A stretch of DNA of 64,000 nucleotides, taken from Porogramme epimiltina (taxonomy: Eukaryota; Basidiomycota; Agaricomycetes; Polyporales; Polyporaceae). The position numbers and the translations under genes are program-made. Position 1 is the first letter of the stretch, and each line of letters begins with the position of its first letter. The DNA lies in NCBI GenBank assembly GCA_900155495.1, contig FTLJ01000004.1, positions 1-64,000 of the forward strand, written 5' to 3'. The notes below the pieces were generated by a model. It saw only the letters and a program-made list of their open reading frames with translations. It ran no database searches and was not told the DNA's origin. Below, piece after piece: positions 11,996-23,887 of this stretch.

Positions 11996-12809
11996 GGCTA
12001 GCGCAGTATCAAAGGGCTTGCAACCGCAATGCTTGACATCTTGCTCATGGACCCGTGTTCTCACACTGTGTCTGGACTCGGCGACACTTGCCAAACACCT
12101 GACCTCTTCGCTCTATCTTGACACAAACTCTGACTCTCAACCACGATCGTTCGCAAGCAACCGTGTACACTGAAAGGTACAGAAATAGCCTTTTGACAGT
12201 GGTACCTGATAGATAGCCAAGCACTTCCAAACCTCGATATATAGCCTCATTAGCGACAGAAATCCTTTGTACCTGTGGGGCCCCATGTGGGTCGGAGTGT
12301 ATATCGTAATAACGCCTGTATGTCATGTCGGTGAATGTGATTCAGCTACTTATCGTTCGAACGTGCCCACGCAGGACTTGTGGGACTAGATAGGACCGCC
12401 TTGCTGATTGCCTTGGACCTTACGTTCGCCGGCGACAAACAGGTACCGACTGTTGTCTGTTGGGCGTCAAAGGAGGGAGACATGCGGCTGGGAGGGCGAG
12501 GCGCGTTACTCAACTTCAGCCACCAACACTCCGACCGACGCGGCATGGGACACGGTCGACGGCAGCCCTCTGCTCCGTGCGACAGGTCCTTTGCCGCGGC
12601 GACCTGGAGCATGGGCGCTCACAGGCACGATAGGCACCCGTGTCGGCAGCGGCGACACCGTCGACATCGTCGCGTGTGATGGTCCGCGTTGGTTGGCTGA
12701 TGCGCGTCGCTGGCGCCGCGCTGCATGTGGACCGTCCCTCTGCGCGATCGGCTTGCAGAGATAGCACGTTCGTTGGCCTCGGCGGCGAGGGTCCCGCTCT
12801 GCAGCGTAG
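11996..12809. other. Intergenic DNA between DMC1 and RNase T2
   Basis: I see no supported gene here. GC content climbs sharply from about 12400 onwards, which creates long chance open frames on both strands around 12380-12830. None has splice-consistent continuation or a recognisable motif. Confidence 0.5.
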
Positions 12810-12817
12810 TATAAAAG
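12810..12817 (+). promoter_or_regulatory. TATA box of the RNase T2 gene
   Basis: TATAAAAG sits 59-66 bp upstream of the RNase T2 ATG (12876). It is a textbook match in an otherwise very GC-rich promoter, suggesting a strongly regulated or inducible gene. Confidence 0.6.
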
Positions 12818-12875
12818 CCCATCAGCGCGGCGGGCGGGCCCGGCGTCGACCACGCCCCCCCGCTCGTCCCTGCAT

Positions 12876-14038
12876 ATGGCTGCCCCGCTCGCTCTCGTCA
12901 CGGCCGCCGTGCTGCTCGCCGCCGCCCAGGGCGCGAGCGCGTCGCTCTTCTCGCTCCCGCAGACGTTCCCGAACATCACCGCGTGCGCGAGCGAGCCGGC
13001 CGCGTACTCGTGCGAGAACACGACGGCGATCGCGAACACCTGCTGCTCGCCGACGCCCGGCGGGCTCGTCCTCCAGACCCAGTTCTGGGACACGTACACC
13101 GGCTACGAGCGCAAGGGCCAGCTGCTGCCCAAGGGCAGCTGGACGATCCACGGCCTCTGGCCTGACAACTGCGACGGGTGAGTTTGGGCGCTGTGGCGTG
13201 GCTCGATTAGGGGGCAAGTGTCACTAATAAGGTCTGGCCTCGCAGTTCATTTGAGCAGTACTGCGACTTCTCTCGCCAGTACGACCCCGCGCCGTCCCCC
13301 AAGGTCCTTCCCGATGGCACCACCGTCCCGGTCTACACAGGACCGGGTGTCGACACTTTCGTCGCCGAGTTCGGCCGCGTGGACCTGCTCGACTTCAGTA
13401 GGTCCTTCTGTGCCGCGTATCGTCCAATGCCTCTGACAGCTCCGTGCAGTGAACAAGTACTGGGTCAGCCAGGGCCAGCCCAACGAGGCTTTCTGGGCGC
13501 ACGAGTTCTCCAAGCACGCCACTTGCACGTCCACGTTCGACGTCGCTTGCTACGGCCCCGACTACAAGAAGAACCAGGATGTGGTTGACTTCTTCGACGC
13601 CGTCGTCCGCGCGTTCAAGATGTACCCCACCTACGACATGCTTGCTGCGTAAGTACCCATGCAAGATACTTGTCTTATCTACCTCTAATGCACCTTCTTC
13701 TGCAGCTCTGGTATCTTCCCGTCTAACAAGACGACGTACTCGCTCTCCCAGATCCAGGGCGCGCTTAAGGCGCAGACTGGCGCGATCCCCTACCTCGGCT
13801 GTGGCAGCAACGGAACCGTCCTCCAGGAGGTCTGGTACTTCAGCCACGTCCTCGGCACGGTGCGTGGCGTTCTCGTGCTGTGTGTGAATGTTCTGGTGCT
13901 AAATGATGCATGCAGGAGCAATTCGGCCACTTCAAGCCCCTGGATTCGACCACCAAGACGAGCTGCTCCGCCACTGCGGGCATTCACTACTACGAGCGCA
14001 CCCACGCTTCCGAGCGCGAGGTCAGGGTGCTCCCCTGA
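12876..14038 (+). CDS. Secreted ribonuclease T2
   Basis: This is an endoribonuclease that cleaves RNA through a 2',3'-cyclic phosphate, secreted or vacuolar. Five exons in phase: 12876-13177, 13246-13397, 13450-13648, 13706-13859 and 13916-14038 (309 residues). A signal peptide is clear (MAAPLALVTAAVLLAAAQG, cleavage around residue 20-23). Catalytic motif CAS-1 is WTIHGLWPDNCDG near residue 90, and CAS-2 is FWAHEFSKHATC near residue 170; both active-site histidines and the glutamate are present. Paired cysteines fit the fungal RNase T2 disulphide pattern, and there are several N-glycosylation sequons. Codon choice is extremely biased to G or C in third position, much more than in DMC1 or BDP1 next door. 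That may reflect high expression or the local GC-rich block. The protein ends soon after the catalytic domain, without the C-terminal extension some fungal homologs have. Confidence 0.94.
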
Positions 14039-14426
14039 AAGTACATGTACAACAGACTCGTGCTATAGTCGCTATGGTAGTATGTGTATGCATAATGAAC
14101 TCTACGCTATCCCCTTCCGCCAGTGCTCCTGAGTCAAGTGACACGGCGAGCCGAGCCTGAGAGACCCTATCCACTTCTCGAAACGAATGTCTTCCTTCTC
14201 ATCGTTCGACCATGGTCTCGCCCCCCCTATGTCTGCGAAAATATGTCAGAGGCGCCTTTTTTATGTTCCAGCAGTTTCCAGTCGTGTGCGCAGAACCCGT
14301 CCGCCGAGGTCCCTATCGATCGTGGCTCCGACACGACAAACTTTCACGCGGACGCCCCCAGTCTCCCTTTCCTCCCTCCACCCCGCCCTTCCCCCGCCCC
14401 TTACGCTCCCCCAACTCCCTGAGCCT

Positions 14427-15311
14427 ATGCCGCCAGACTACGAATCCCAGGAATATTGGAACGCGCGGTTCCAGCAGGAGCACCACTTCGAGTGGCTCGG
14501 CGACGGCTCCGACACGCTCCTCCCCATCCTCCGCGCTCACCTCCCCTCGGTCACCCCCTCGCCCGCGCGTCTGCTCCACATCGGAGCTGGGACGTCCTCG
14601 CTCTGCGAGCGTCTCCGGGAGCTCTACATCGCCGTGTATGACTCCGCCGTCGACGCGCGCGCGATCGTCCACGCCGACTTCGCGCTCGGCCTCGTCGAGC
14701 GCCGACGGGCTACCGAGGAGGCCGCGCACGGCGCACGGAGCATGTCCTGGGCCTGCGCGGATGTCCTCAAGTGGATAGACATGCGCGCGCTCCTCGAAGT
14801 CAACGTCCTCGACCAGGACACTGCCGGAACGCGGAACCTGTACGACATCGTCGTGGATAAAAGTACCTCGGATGCAATCTCGTGCGGAGAGGAGGTCGCG
14901 CTCGCCGCCTCCGATCCTTCCACTCTCCATCCCGCCCTGCGCGCGTGGGTCACGGCTGCCCGAGGCGGCGACGGCGACGACCAAACCCGCGGCGCGGTGC
15001 CTATAGGGCTCTCCCCGATGGAGCTCCTCGCGATCCACCTCGCGGCGATCGTCCGCCCCGGCGGGCTGTGGGCCGCGCTCACGTTCTCGTCCTCCCGCTT
15101 CGCCTTCCTCGCGCCCCCCTCCCCGCCCCCGGTCTCCGCGCGCGCCCCGGACCCCGCCCAGCCCCGCGCGGCCGCGTACTGGGCGATCGAGCGCGTCGAG
15201 ACCGTCGACGCGCCCACGGGCGCGGAGGGCGGGGGCGCGCACGCGCCGATCGTGCACCACTTCATCGTGCTCATCCGCCGGAACGACGTCCCCCTGCCGC
15301 TGGGCAGCTGA
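14427..15311 (+). CDS. METTL13/EFM-type SAM-dependent methyltransferase
   Basis: This is an intronless class I methyltransferase of about 294 residues. The start at 14427 is chosen because the conserved part begins there (MPPDYESQEYWNARF, as in EFM/METTL13 N-termini, which carry Y-W-x-x-RF). The same frame stays open upstream to an ATG at 14187, but that part has low-complexity composition and is probably 5' UTR. Motif I is LLHIGAGTSSL. The family-specific post-motif is DIVVDKSTSDAI, corresponding to the V-x-DKGTLDA signature of METTL13-like protein-lysine methyltransferases. The later strand contains IVRPGGLWAALTF. The best guess is a protein lysine N-methyltransferase acting on a translation factor; the substrate is inferred only from the family. 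It has a strongly GC-rich third codon position, like the neighbouring RNase gene. Confidence 0.8.
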   Translation: MPPDYESQEYWNARFQQEHHFEWLGDGSDTLLPILRAHLPSVTPSPARLLHIGAGTSSLCERLRELYIAVYDSAVDARAIVHADFALGLVERRRATEEAAHGARSMSWACADVLKWIDMRALLEVNVLDQDTAGTRNLYDIVVDKSTSDAISCGEEVALAASDPSTLHPALRAWVTAARGGDGDDQTRGAVPIGLSPMELLAIHLAAIVRPGGLWAALTFSSSRFAFLAPPSPPPVSARAPDPAQPRAAAYWAIERVETVDAPTGAEGGGAHAPIVHHFIVLIRRNDVPLPLGS

Positions 15312-16557
15312 GGGCAAAGTTCGAACCAACCTCGACACCAGCCGCCCGACGGTCGACGGACGCGCGCTCCCTCGCGACGACTGCGGGGCACCCGAGAGAG
15401 CTCCCCCGCTCGTTCGTACCTGGCCGCGTCCGTTGCCAATCCTCCGGGGCTTCCCCGCGTGCCCCGCCCCTTCCCCCCGCAGGACCCACGTACGGCACGC
15501 AGGAAACGTTCCAGCTTCCACGGTGCTCGACGCGGTCGCCCTTGGGATCAAGACGCACGTCGCCGCTAGCGCGCGGGAGCCCTCGAGCCTGGCTCGAGGA
15601 TCACTTCCCTGTCCCCTTCCCCCCCCACCTTCCCCTCGCTCGGCCCTTGGCCCTTGGTTCTAGCGCACAGGCCCCACCCCTTCCCGCCTCCTCCCGCGAG
15701 CCTTCGCTCTGGACCCCGCCGAATCCAACCGCCCTGTCGTGCACCAGAAGCGCGCGCCGTCCCCGCCACTATTCGGAGATGAAGCGATTGCGCGCTATTA
15801 CCCCGCCCACCCTGGCACCCACCCGGCCATAATGAAAATGTTCGTCGCCGCGCTCTGATAGGCAGCCACCCGGTGGAAGAAAGAAAGAAAAGAACGTGCA
15901 TCTCCGCCCACGCGGATGCGGGCCTGTGCGGCGCGGCCACCGCGACCGCGCCGCGGCAGATCAGTTTCGGGGAGGGCCGCGGTGTCAGCTAGCTTGATCT
16001 GCAGACTCATACAGAGTGCGCTAGTTTCACGCTTGTGCGGTGCGGTGCGGTGCCATCGCTGATATTAATCCATCCGGGACGTGTTGCCGTCCTTGCTGAT
16101 CCTCATGTCATTGAGACCCAATAAGCGTGAGCGTTGTGTACAATCCCGCGCGCGTGCGTCGTGCGCGGGAGCAGAGTTGGGAGGGGGAGGAGGGAGGAAG
16201 AAGAGAGGGCGGAGGGAACCGAAGAAAGGGGGGAGGAGGGTGTAAAACAAAGACAGCAGCAGGCGCGGGGGGAGGTACTAAGCATGCGTTAGACACGGGA
16301 AACGTCCTGTGGATTGAAGTGGGCTCTAAGAAATTAAGCAGGTACACGTAGGCGGGCGGTAGTATGTGTATATAGCGAAGCAAGGCGGTACCTAAAGCAA
16401 TGCGGAGGGGGGCGGGGGGCGTATCGTAGGAATAAAGAGGTATAGATACGAACGAAGGGCAGGGCGGCACGTGCGGGCGAGGAAGGAACGAAAGGCGCGC
16501 GGGGCGAAGCAAAGCAAAGGAGAATAAAAGCAAAGCGAGATACACAAACAAACGCGG
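15312..16557. other. GC-rich convergent intergenic region
   Basis: About 1.25 kb lies between two convergent stop codons. It contains long chance open frames caused by GC richness, a C-rich tract around 15600-15700 and a purine-rich stretch around 16165-16260 (GGGAGG/GGAAGAAG-like). There is no supported gene. It is unusually long for a convergent gap here, where others are about 100 bp, so long 3' UTRs or an unrecognised transcript are possible. Confidence 0.5.
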
Positions 16558-19500
16558 TCAGTAAAACCCGCTGTCGACGCTCCGGATCGTGTCGAACGAG
16601 CCCTTGCCGCGGTCCATGTCGAGGAAGCTCGAGTCCATCGACGGCGACTCGGGCGCGCGGCCGTCGTCCGAGTCCGACGCCGCCCCGCCGACGTCCTCGT
16701 CGTCGATGTCGAGGAACGACGGCTTCTTCATCAGCGACCGCCGCTTCATGATCTTCTGCCGGTCGAACGCGCTCGGCGGGCGCGACGACGCGATCGAGCT
16801 CCCGCCCGTCGAGTCCTGCCGATGGCGCACGCCGCGCACGGGCGGCGGCGAGAGCGGGTTGATGGGCACGACGCTCATGCGCTTCGCCGCCGTCGCGGCG
16901 ACGGCCGAGGCGGCCATCGCCGCGGGCAGGTCGAGCTCGTGCAGGTCGCTCCGCGACGGCCGCCGGCGCGGCGGCGGCGGCAGACTCGCGTTCGGCATGT
17001 CCGGCGAGTGCGACGAGACGGGGTAGCCGGGCGTCGCGGGCGGCGTCAGCGACAGGCTCCCGTTCGCCGTCGACGGGCGCACGGAGAGCGGCGCGGGCTT
17101 GCTCGAGCCCTTGGCGAGCATCGACGCGCTCCGCGAGGGCCCGCCGCCGTTGCGCGCGGCGACCGAGTCCGCGATCGTGACCTTGAGCGGCGGGGGGCCC
17201 ATCGCCATCGCCGCTGAATTCGACGTCGACGTCGGGTACGGCCGCGGGGGAGGGTGGTGCGCGCCGGGCGAGAGGATCGACGACTTCTGGGAGAGGATGG
17301 ACGCGCCGCGCGAGACGCCGCCGCCGTTCTTCTCGCCAGGCGCCGCCCCCGCGGGCGTGCCTGTCGACGGGCGCGAGCTGAGGACTGAGTTCGTGCGCGA
17401 GCGGACTGCCGCCGGCGCGCCGGTGAACGTCATACCGAAGTCCCCTGGGTGCAGATCGAGCTTCGGCTTCCGCGCGGCGTCCGCGTCGGGCTCTGGCTCT
17501 GGCTCCCGCACGGCGGCGACGTCCTCGTCCTCCAGCTTCTCCGCGAGCTTGAGCTGCTCGGCGGGCGCCATGATGTACTGCGGCGTGTAGTCCGTCTGCG
17601 ACGCGCGCTTATCCCCGTTTCTCTGCCCGTCCCCCACGGGGCTGTGGTGCTCGTCCCAAAACGACGACGGGGATATGCAGGCGTTCTTCGTCATGAGGGA
17701 CAGCGGGCCTCCCGCAGCGCCAAACGACATGGTGATTCCCTCGATGCCGGACGCAGTCGCTGGCCGTATGTCGCTCTCGAAGCTGAAGATTGACCGTTTG
17801 TCGTCCTCCGAGGGGCTCGTCGGTCCATGCGAGGATGTGCTCCTGCGCGCGCTCGACCCGGAAAAGAGGCGCTTCCGGGGACTGGTAACGCTGCTCCGCC
17901 GAGGTTCCATCGAAGGCGACGAGGGCTGAGTGGGCGCCTCGACGCTCGCCGTAGGCTGATTGCTTCCTGAGGAACTTCGGAACCCGGGCAACGGTGGAAG
18001 TGGTACGCGGGAAGCGTGGAAGGATCGCTGTTTGCGCGGCGTCTTTCCGCCAGCAATGCCATGACCGTTGAGATCGTCGGCGGCGGATGCAGATGAGCTG
18101 ACACTCGTCGCGGAAGACCGTTGGGGTAGGTTCTGCGCTGACGTCTTCCTCAGCAGCTTCGCGCCCTTGTGAGAAGTCCAGTCCCCGTGGAGTGTTGTCG
18201 GCACTGGCGGGAACTTGCTGAGCGGGGAGTTGGACTCTAGCGCTGACTGGGGAGGACTCAGGTCTCCGTCGAGGATGTGCCTGTTGCGGTTGGACTTGCG
18301 CCTGCTCCTCGCGGGCTCCGGAGCAGCTTCAAACGGTCCTAGGTCGTAGCTGTTGTGCATGAGCTGCGAGATTGTGTCGCTGCTGTCGAGGCCGTGCATG
18401 TCCACGCTGGGCGCAAAGTTCAGACTCGAGGAGCTTGAAGAGGCTCGGAACTCGATGGGGGACATGTCGTATGGGGAGGTCATCGCCGGGAGAGGTGGGG
18501 GTGGTGGAAGGTCACTCGTCGGTGGGGGGATAGGTGGGTGATTAAGTCGTGAAGAGGACGCTTTCCGTACTACCAGTCCCGGGCGCCTTGATGGGGAAAG
18601 GGGAGAGTCGGGGCTCGCGGCACTCGAGGTACTTGGTGAATGGGTGAAGGTAACGGGAGACGGCGAGGGGCACTCGGGAGAAGAAGGAGAGATTGACCCT
18701 GACTTTTTACGTCGGACCTGCAAAGGAGGGGTTGGGCTCAACATTGCGGTTGTTATGGCCGGCGGTCGATAGTCTGTGCCTCCGACTGTCATCCCTCTGG
18801 GCCGCGCTAGAGCCGGCGTAGACCGCTTTCGAGCCAGATGTGCCGTTGAGGTTCCTCCTGGAGGTTCACTCAGCCGACTCCGGTAATCGTGCTGGTGCAG
18901 AGTCGAATTGGAGGAATTTGAGCCGGAGGGCGTCTTCATTCGATGGGCCAACTGCGATTGGGCCGCAGTTGAAGTCGAGCTACTCGTGTAGTAACCATCC
19001 GGGCTCTGTGTCAGATCATGTGCAGATCGACTGGGGGAGCTGTTAACTCTCGCCCGACACCACGGAGATCACGAATGTGCGTACCTTGCCGGCGGCGACC
19101 TTCCAAAAGAACTCACGGAGAGCGGGGAGAGTGCCTGCGCGTCGGAATAGTTCCCATGAGAGTTAGACGACGAGGAGCCGTAAGAACCTCGGTTATGTGG
19201 GATCGCATCCGGACGCTTATGGTGGGGGTCGAGCATTGAAGAATCCGAGTACACGGAAAGCCGGTTAGGGTCCTGCGGCATATGTTGTACAACAATCCCT
19301 GCAGATGCGAAAGGGTCGAGCTCCGAGAATGCGGTCATGACAGACGGTTGATAAGAGAGGCGGTCGCGGGGGAGGTCGGCGGGGGTACGTGGCTCGGAAT
19401 GGGGCTCTGACGCAGCGTCATAGTCATATTCTGAGGAACGTACTGTAGAGACGGATTTCGCAGGCGGGCGGTTGGTGAAGAACGGCGTGTGCTGGGTGAC

Positions 19501-19830
19501 GGAGGGAGACTTGGTGCCGCTGTTCGCGGTGCCGGGGCGGGAGGAGGGATAAGAGTGCGCGGGGGCGATGGGAGAAGGGGGGTCTTGGATGGTGAGAGCG
19601 GTGAGTTTTTTCGACTTTAGGCCTATTGCCGAGGCGAGGGTGTTGAACTTGAGAGCGGGGAGGCCATCTCTTGGTCTGGAGGACGAGGTGGAGGAGGTAG
19701 AAGGGTACCTGTCGTCGTCGTCGATGGGGAGACTGGAGAGGGAGTGATTGGGACGCAGGGAATCCTTGGAGGACTTTGAGCGCGACCACCACGGCCTGGA
19801 GGAGCTCGGGGAGGGGAGGGCGGGACGCAT
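16558..19830 (-). CDS. Large Ser/Pro-rich basidiomycete protein, unknown function
   Basis: Two exons: 19830-19085 and 19039-16558, joined in phase (phase 2, Ser codon), giving about 1075 residues. The protein is almost entirely disordered: Ser/Pro/Arg/Ala-rich with many SP, SPxR and RxxS motifs that suggest kinase-regulated phosphorylation, and no signal peptide or transmembrane segment. Short ordered-looking pieces include LKFNTLASAIGLKSKK near residue 60 and the acidic C-terminus (FLDIDDEDVGG and SSFLDMDRGKGSFDTIRS, ending VDSGFY). A paired arrangement of RRSLMKKPSFLDID near the end looks like a conserved docking or phosphorylation site. I do not recognise a family. The upstream region is 2.7 kb long and GC-rich. 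Confidence 0.75.
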
Positions 19831-22565
19831 TAGAGGAATGGAAGAGAAAGGAGCGTGAACTCCGTGTCGGGCTGATAAAAGGCACAGCTAGAGACCGGGA
19901 TCAGTGATTTGGCGGGAGAGGGCGAGACGGGATGGGAGCGAAGGAGAGGGGGAGGCGGGGACGCACCGAGATGCTGAGCTTGTTCACGACATAGAGGTAT
20001 GGGCGGGGAGGAAGCCCAGGCACAGAGCGAGGGCGGGGAGCGACGGAGGGAGCGTGCGCTGGAGGAAAGGAGAGAGGGAGAGGCAAGGCGGCGGCGGGTC
20101 AGACCTGGCGAGGCGCGGGCGGCGAGAGTCGCTGGAGCCGTCGCGACGGGCGGATGTCGACCAGGTCGGTACGCACCCAACAGGCGCCCGGTCATATCAG
20201 TGCCCATTAATTCCGTGTCCTGCGCGCGTCATGCGCTGTGCGACGCGTTTCTCAACTCAATCTGCACGCCTCGTGCCCGCCATCTGGCCGCGCTGGGTCC
20301 GCCGCGCACTGCAGGGCGTCCATCCGCCGCCCGCTGCCTGCGCGCGCGCCCTTTGCACGGCCAGCAGAGGGCCGTCCTTGCGGCGGCGCGGGGGCCAGCA
20401 CGTGCGTGCATCGCGAGATTGGGAGCGGGCGCCAATCGGAATCGCGAATCAAGGCCATCAACCCGCGGCTTTCGATCAATGGGCAGCGGCTGCCTGTCTG
20501 GGCCGGCGCAGGGGCACGGGCGCCTGCCCCTCGCCTCCCCCGTCCAGCCGAAGCCGGCAGACCGGTCATGCGTCCACGGCCACAGGGACGCACGGGCGCC
20601 TGCCCCCCGCCTGCGTCCGTTGGCGTGCCAGATCGCCCGCCTCAGCCCGCCTGTGACCCGCCCCACGCGACCCCGCACGTCGCAGATCGTCCGCGCGCGA
20701 CGAGCGACGGCACCAGCTCGTTCTTGCACGCCTCAGCCCGTCCCACACACGGTGATACACACAAGGCGGCCCCCCGCCCCGCGCCACCGCCCCGCCAGGC
20801 GTGCACGCGCAGTCTTGTTGCTCCACCCGCGTCCTGAATATCCCCCGGTTCGCCCTCGCGTCCGCGCGGCCCCACGCGTCGCATCGCGTCCGTCGCCGAG
20901 GCCTTCGCGCCCGTACCTGGCCAGATGCCGTTACCCCCGCGCCTTCCCTCGTCTCCCTTCCCTTCCAAGCCGCCATTTTGAAGTACCGTTTTTACCGCTC
21001 GGCCCCGGCCCCGCCCCCAGCTGCACCCTAGCCGCCGCCCGTCGCGAGCGCGGTGGTGGGCGTCGCGCCGTGCTCGCGTCCGCTCCAGAGCCGCCGCGGG
21101 CCCGCCGCGCGTGGACACGGAGCCAACGGCCGAGCGCGCTGGGCCACCTTCTCCCCGCGGCGGGAAACTGGACCCGGGCGCGCGCGCGGAAGGTCCGCGT
21201 TGTTCTTCCAACAAGGGGAGCGCGACATTTTTTCCAAGCTGCCGTCACCAGCTGGATCGGCCTTCCCAAGCACCTGCGGAAGACAGCTGCTTCCGCCGAG
21301 GGCGGACCGGACGCCGCCGCAACAGTCCACCCCAGTGCTCGTTTCGACCGCCCGCCCTCCGGAATGCCGCTTTTGCGTTCCCTCGCCGCTGGGAACGGCG
21401 CGCGCAAAATGCGCACAAGGCCGCCGCCGCGCGTGACGCTGTCGCCGCGAACCTGCCACCCCGTCGCCATGGGGCTCGAATGGGGCCCCAGCTCTTTCAA
21501 TTCTCCCCCTCGTCCAGGCTCGGGCCATTATATGATCGAAGATCACCCATCATCCTTCCTGGGGCGCAGAGCCGTGAGATCCAACAGCGAACATAACGCG
21601 CCGACATGGGCATCTCACCGCGCACCATCATCTTCCGCCGTATCCCTTTTCAGGACGCCCGAGTCACCTTGACCACCGTTTGTGCCACCGAGGACATTGG
21701 GAAGCTGAGAAGGGACGCACAACAAGCCTTGACATAGAAACGTATGTCAGCCACAGTCGATGCTTGAACTGCCAGGAATGGTGTGACGCCATTCTGCGTG
21801 CAGTAGCCGCAAGGCTTCTTCAAGCGACCTTCGAACGGACCTGATATCAGAACGCATTGATAGAACCCCCCAATGTGCGGCCTGAGGGGCCCAACTGTTC
21901 GCTGAGCTGGGAGCTCCGCGTTGTGGGCTCGGCGGGTCAAAACTACCGCCCCAGGCAGGTGCTTCTTCCCGGAGCAGGTTTTGAACAAAATTGAACCGCA
22001 CCAAGCTTAAGCTTCTGATCTGCAGCGTGGTCGCGGCTGTGAGTCTGAATGGACAGGGGCAAGGAGAACAATAAGGCTTCGGACGCCTACATGAGAGGCG
22101 GCGGCAAGTCACAGGCGACGACGTCGAGGATGCTGCGCGTGCCGGACGGCCAGCCCACGTAACTTTCCGAGCCAACGCTTCGTCCGCTACGCGACCGAAC
22201 TCTGACCTGGCGTTTTGGCGGCGGGCTGGAACGCCTTCCGCGGGCGGTCGCACACACACACACCAGCGTTGCCACGATAAATAAAATGAATCTGACCAAC
22301 TTCATCAGCTGTGCCCTTCAACGTGAGACACGGAAGACTCACTCGTAAAAGTAGAAGAGATCAGAGCGCCAGTGCGGGCTGGGAACATTAGAGTACTTGA
22401 TTACTGCGCCCACCACCACCTCTATCACGCCACTAACGGGAATCTGGGGGACAAAAGAACGGGAGGGGCCGGGAGAGGGAGGGACACACATCCGCCGCAT
22501 CTCCATCCGCATCTGCTCGTCGCACCGCCGCAGCCCCCCGCGCCGCCCACGCAGTGCGCACCCGC
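19831..22565. other. 2.7 kb GC-rich intergenic block
   Basis: This lies between the start of the Ser/Pro-rich gene (minus, at 19830) and the stop of the voltage-sensor gene (minus, at 22566). Between about 20000 and 21450 the DNA is so GC-rich that open frames of 100-560 codons exist on both strands, all with low-complexity Arg/Ala/Pro translations. I treat them as artefacts. From about 21650 to 22330 the composition returns to normal. A short CA repeat is at about 22250-22262. No supported gene; it is probably the extended promoter of the Ser/Pro-rich gene. Confidence 0.5.
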
Positions 22566-23716
22566 TCAGCCCAGCTCCGCCCACATATCCTCCGCATCGC
22601 GCTCCTGCGCCGCCTGCGCGGCGCGGGGCATCTCTGGAAGCGCGTTCGCGCGCTGGACGTTCGTCCGCGGGGGCTGTTGCTGCGGCTGTTCGTCCGCGGC
22701 GTCAAAGACGACGTCGCTGCGCATGAGCGGGCGCCCGAGCTCCGCCGCCGCGTCCTCCTCGTCCTCCATGTCGATGTCGAGCGTGTACCCGCGCCGGCGC
22801 GCGGCGGAGAGGTCGATCGGCTTCGGGCGCGTGAAGATGGACTGCCCGGACCTGTCGGACGGTGCGTCAGCGGTGGTGGCCGCAGGGGGGCGTACGTGGC
22901 GCGGACGGGGCTGCGTGGACCACGTGCGCGTCGCAGTGGTGGAGCTGGGGTGATAGGTGCGGAGGTGTGCCGGACGACGGCGGTGGAGGGGTGGTGCACG
23001 CAATCAGACGGGGTGGAAGGGGGTACGTACTGCCGCATGACGGACGCGAGACGGCCAAATTGAAGCACGTTTCGGGCGACTAGGAGCAGTGTGTCGAGCA
23101 GCTCTTCCTCCTTGCTCGTGTTGCCGCATCCCGCGAAGAAGATGAAGAGGATGGTGATGACGCAGAATGCGGTCATGACCAAGTCCATGATATTCCAAAG
23201 GGATTTCCAGAATTGCTATGAACGAGGATGCAACAAGGTCAGAACGCACGTAGCGCTGTAAAGAAGCTCGCCACGCACCCGCCCAAACGCTACGAAGCGA
23301 ATTCCGACCTCCAAAATCATGGCTGCGTTGATGATAAACTCCAGAACGTAGAAGGCCAGTGTCGGGCAGTCGTTCACTAGACTGAGAACGACTGTTGTGA
23401 TAGAGAGAGCCGCCATCCCGAGGTAGAGCATGATGTATGTCCCCGAGTGGACGAAACGGTTCGCAATGTTCTTCGCGATCTCATCCCGGGTCATAGAGTA
23501 TATTGAGCGTGTAGGCCTGCAATGTCAGGGGACGCGTAGGCTATTAGGTGTCCATGAGCTGACAAGAGCGCGCCGGGCGGTGGAGACGTACGTTGTTGAT
23601 GCGCCGTTGGTGAGGGCATCCCCCTCACCGGCCTCCAGGTCGCCGAGGCGTTGGTCGTCGGAGGAAGACATGAGCCCGCGCACGAGAGACGCGGCTCGAG
23701 GACGTCGACTAGCCAT
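22566..23716 (-). CDS. Four-TM voltage-sensor-domain protein (no pore)
   Basis: Four exons join in phase: 23716-23592, 23516-23279, 23215-23031 and 22851-22566 (277 residues). After a 60-residue cytosolic N-terminus come four hydrophobic segments matching S1-S4 of the ion-transport superfamily: S1 TYIMLYLGMAALSITTVV, S2 with LEFIINAAMILEVGIRF (conserved E and R), S3 NIMDLVMTAFCVITIL (conserved D) and S4 LLLVARNVLQFGRLASVM followed by RQ, with three arginines. No S5-pore-S6 follows. Instead there is a conserved-looking tail SGQSIFTRPKPIDLSAARRR, an acidic patch, then a Gln/Pro-rich end. Membrane localisation and voltage sensing are inferred from the fold. It lacks the R-x-W-R-x-x-R S4 signature of Hv1 proton channels. 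It is divergent from CWC25, with 171 bp between start codons. Confidence 0.8.
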
Positions 23717-23887
23717 TGGGTCTGGGCGCCTATGCACACCACCCGCTCTATGAATGCCAACAGACCCAAACAGCGCCTCTTGCCTCTCTCCACTGCTGCG
23801 ACGGCGTCCGTTGTGACGTCTCTTCTCCCCAGCTACCCGTCCCTCCAACCTTAGTATCTACGCTCGTTATCAGGACATTCGGCCAAG

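Noticed and set aside
14187..14426. N-terminal extension of the methyltransferase from the ATG at 14187
   Set aside because: The extra 80 residues are Pro/Ser/Arg-rich with no conserved feature, and the family N-terminus begins at 14427. It is likely 5' UTR.
14313..15551. 412-codon minus-strand open frame
   Set aside because: It is the antisense shadow of the methyltransferase gene, whose plus-strand frame has recognisable SAM-binding and DKSTSDAI motifs.
19999..21672. 557-codon plus-strand open frame in the GC-rich block
   Set aside because: The translation is Arg/Ala/Pro low complexity, and equally long frames occur on the opposite strand. It is an effect of GC richness, with no domain and no splice logic.
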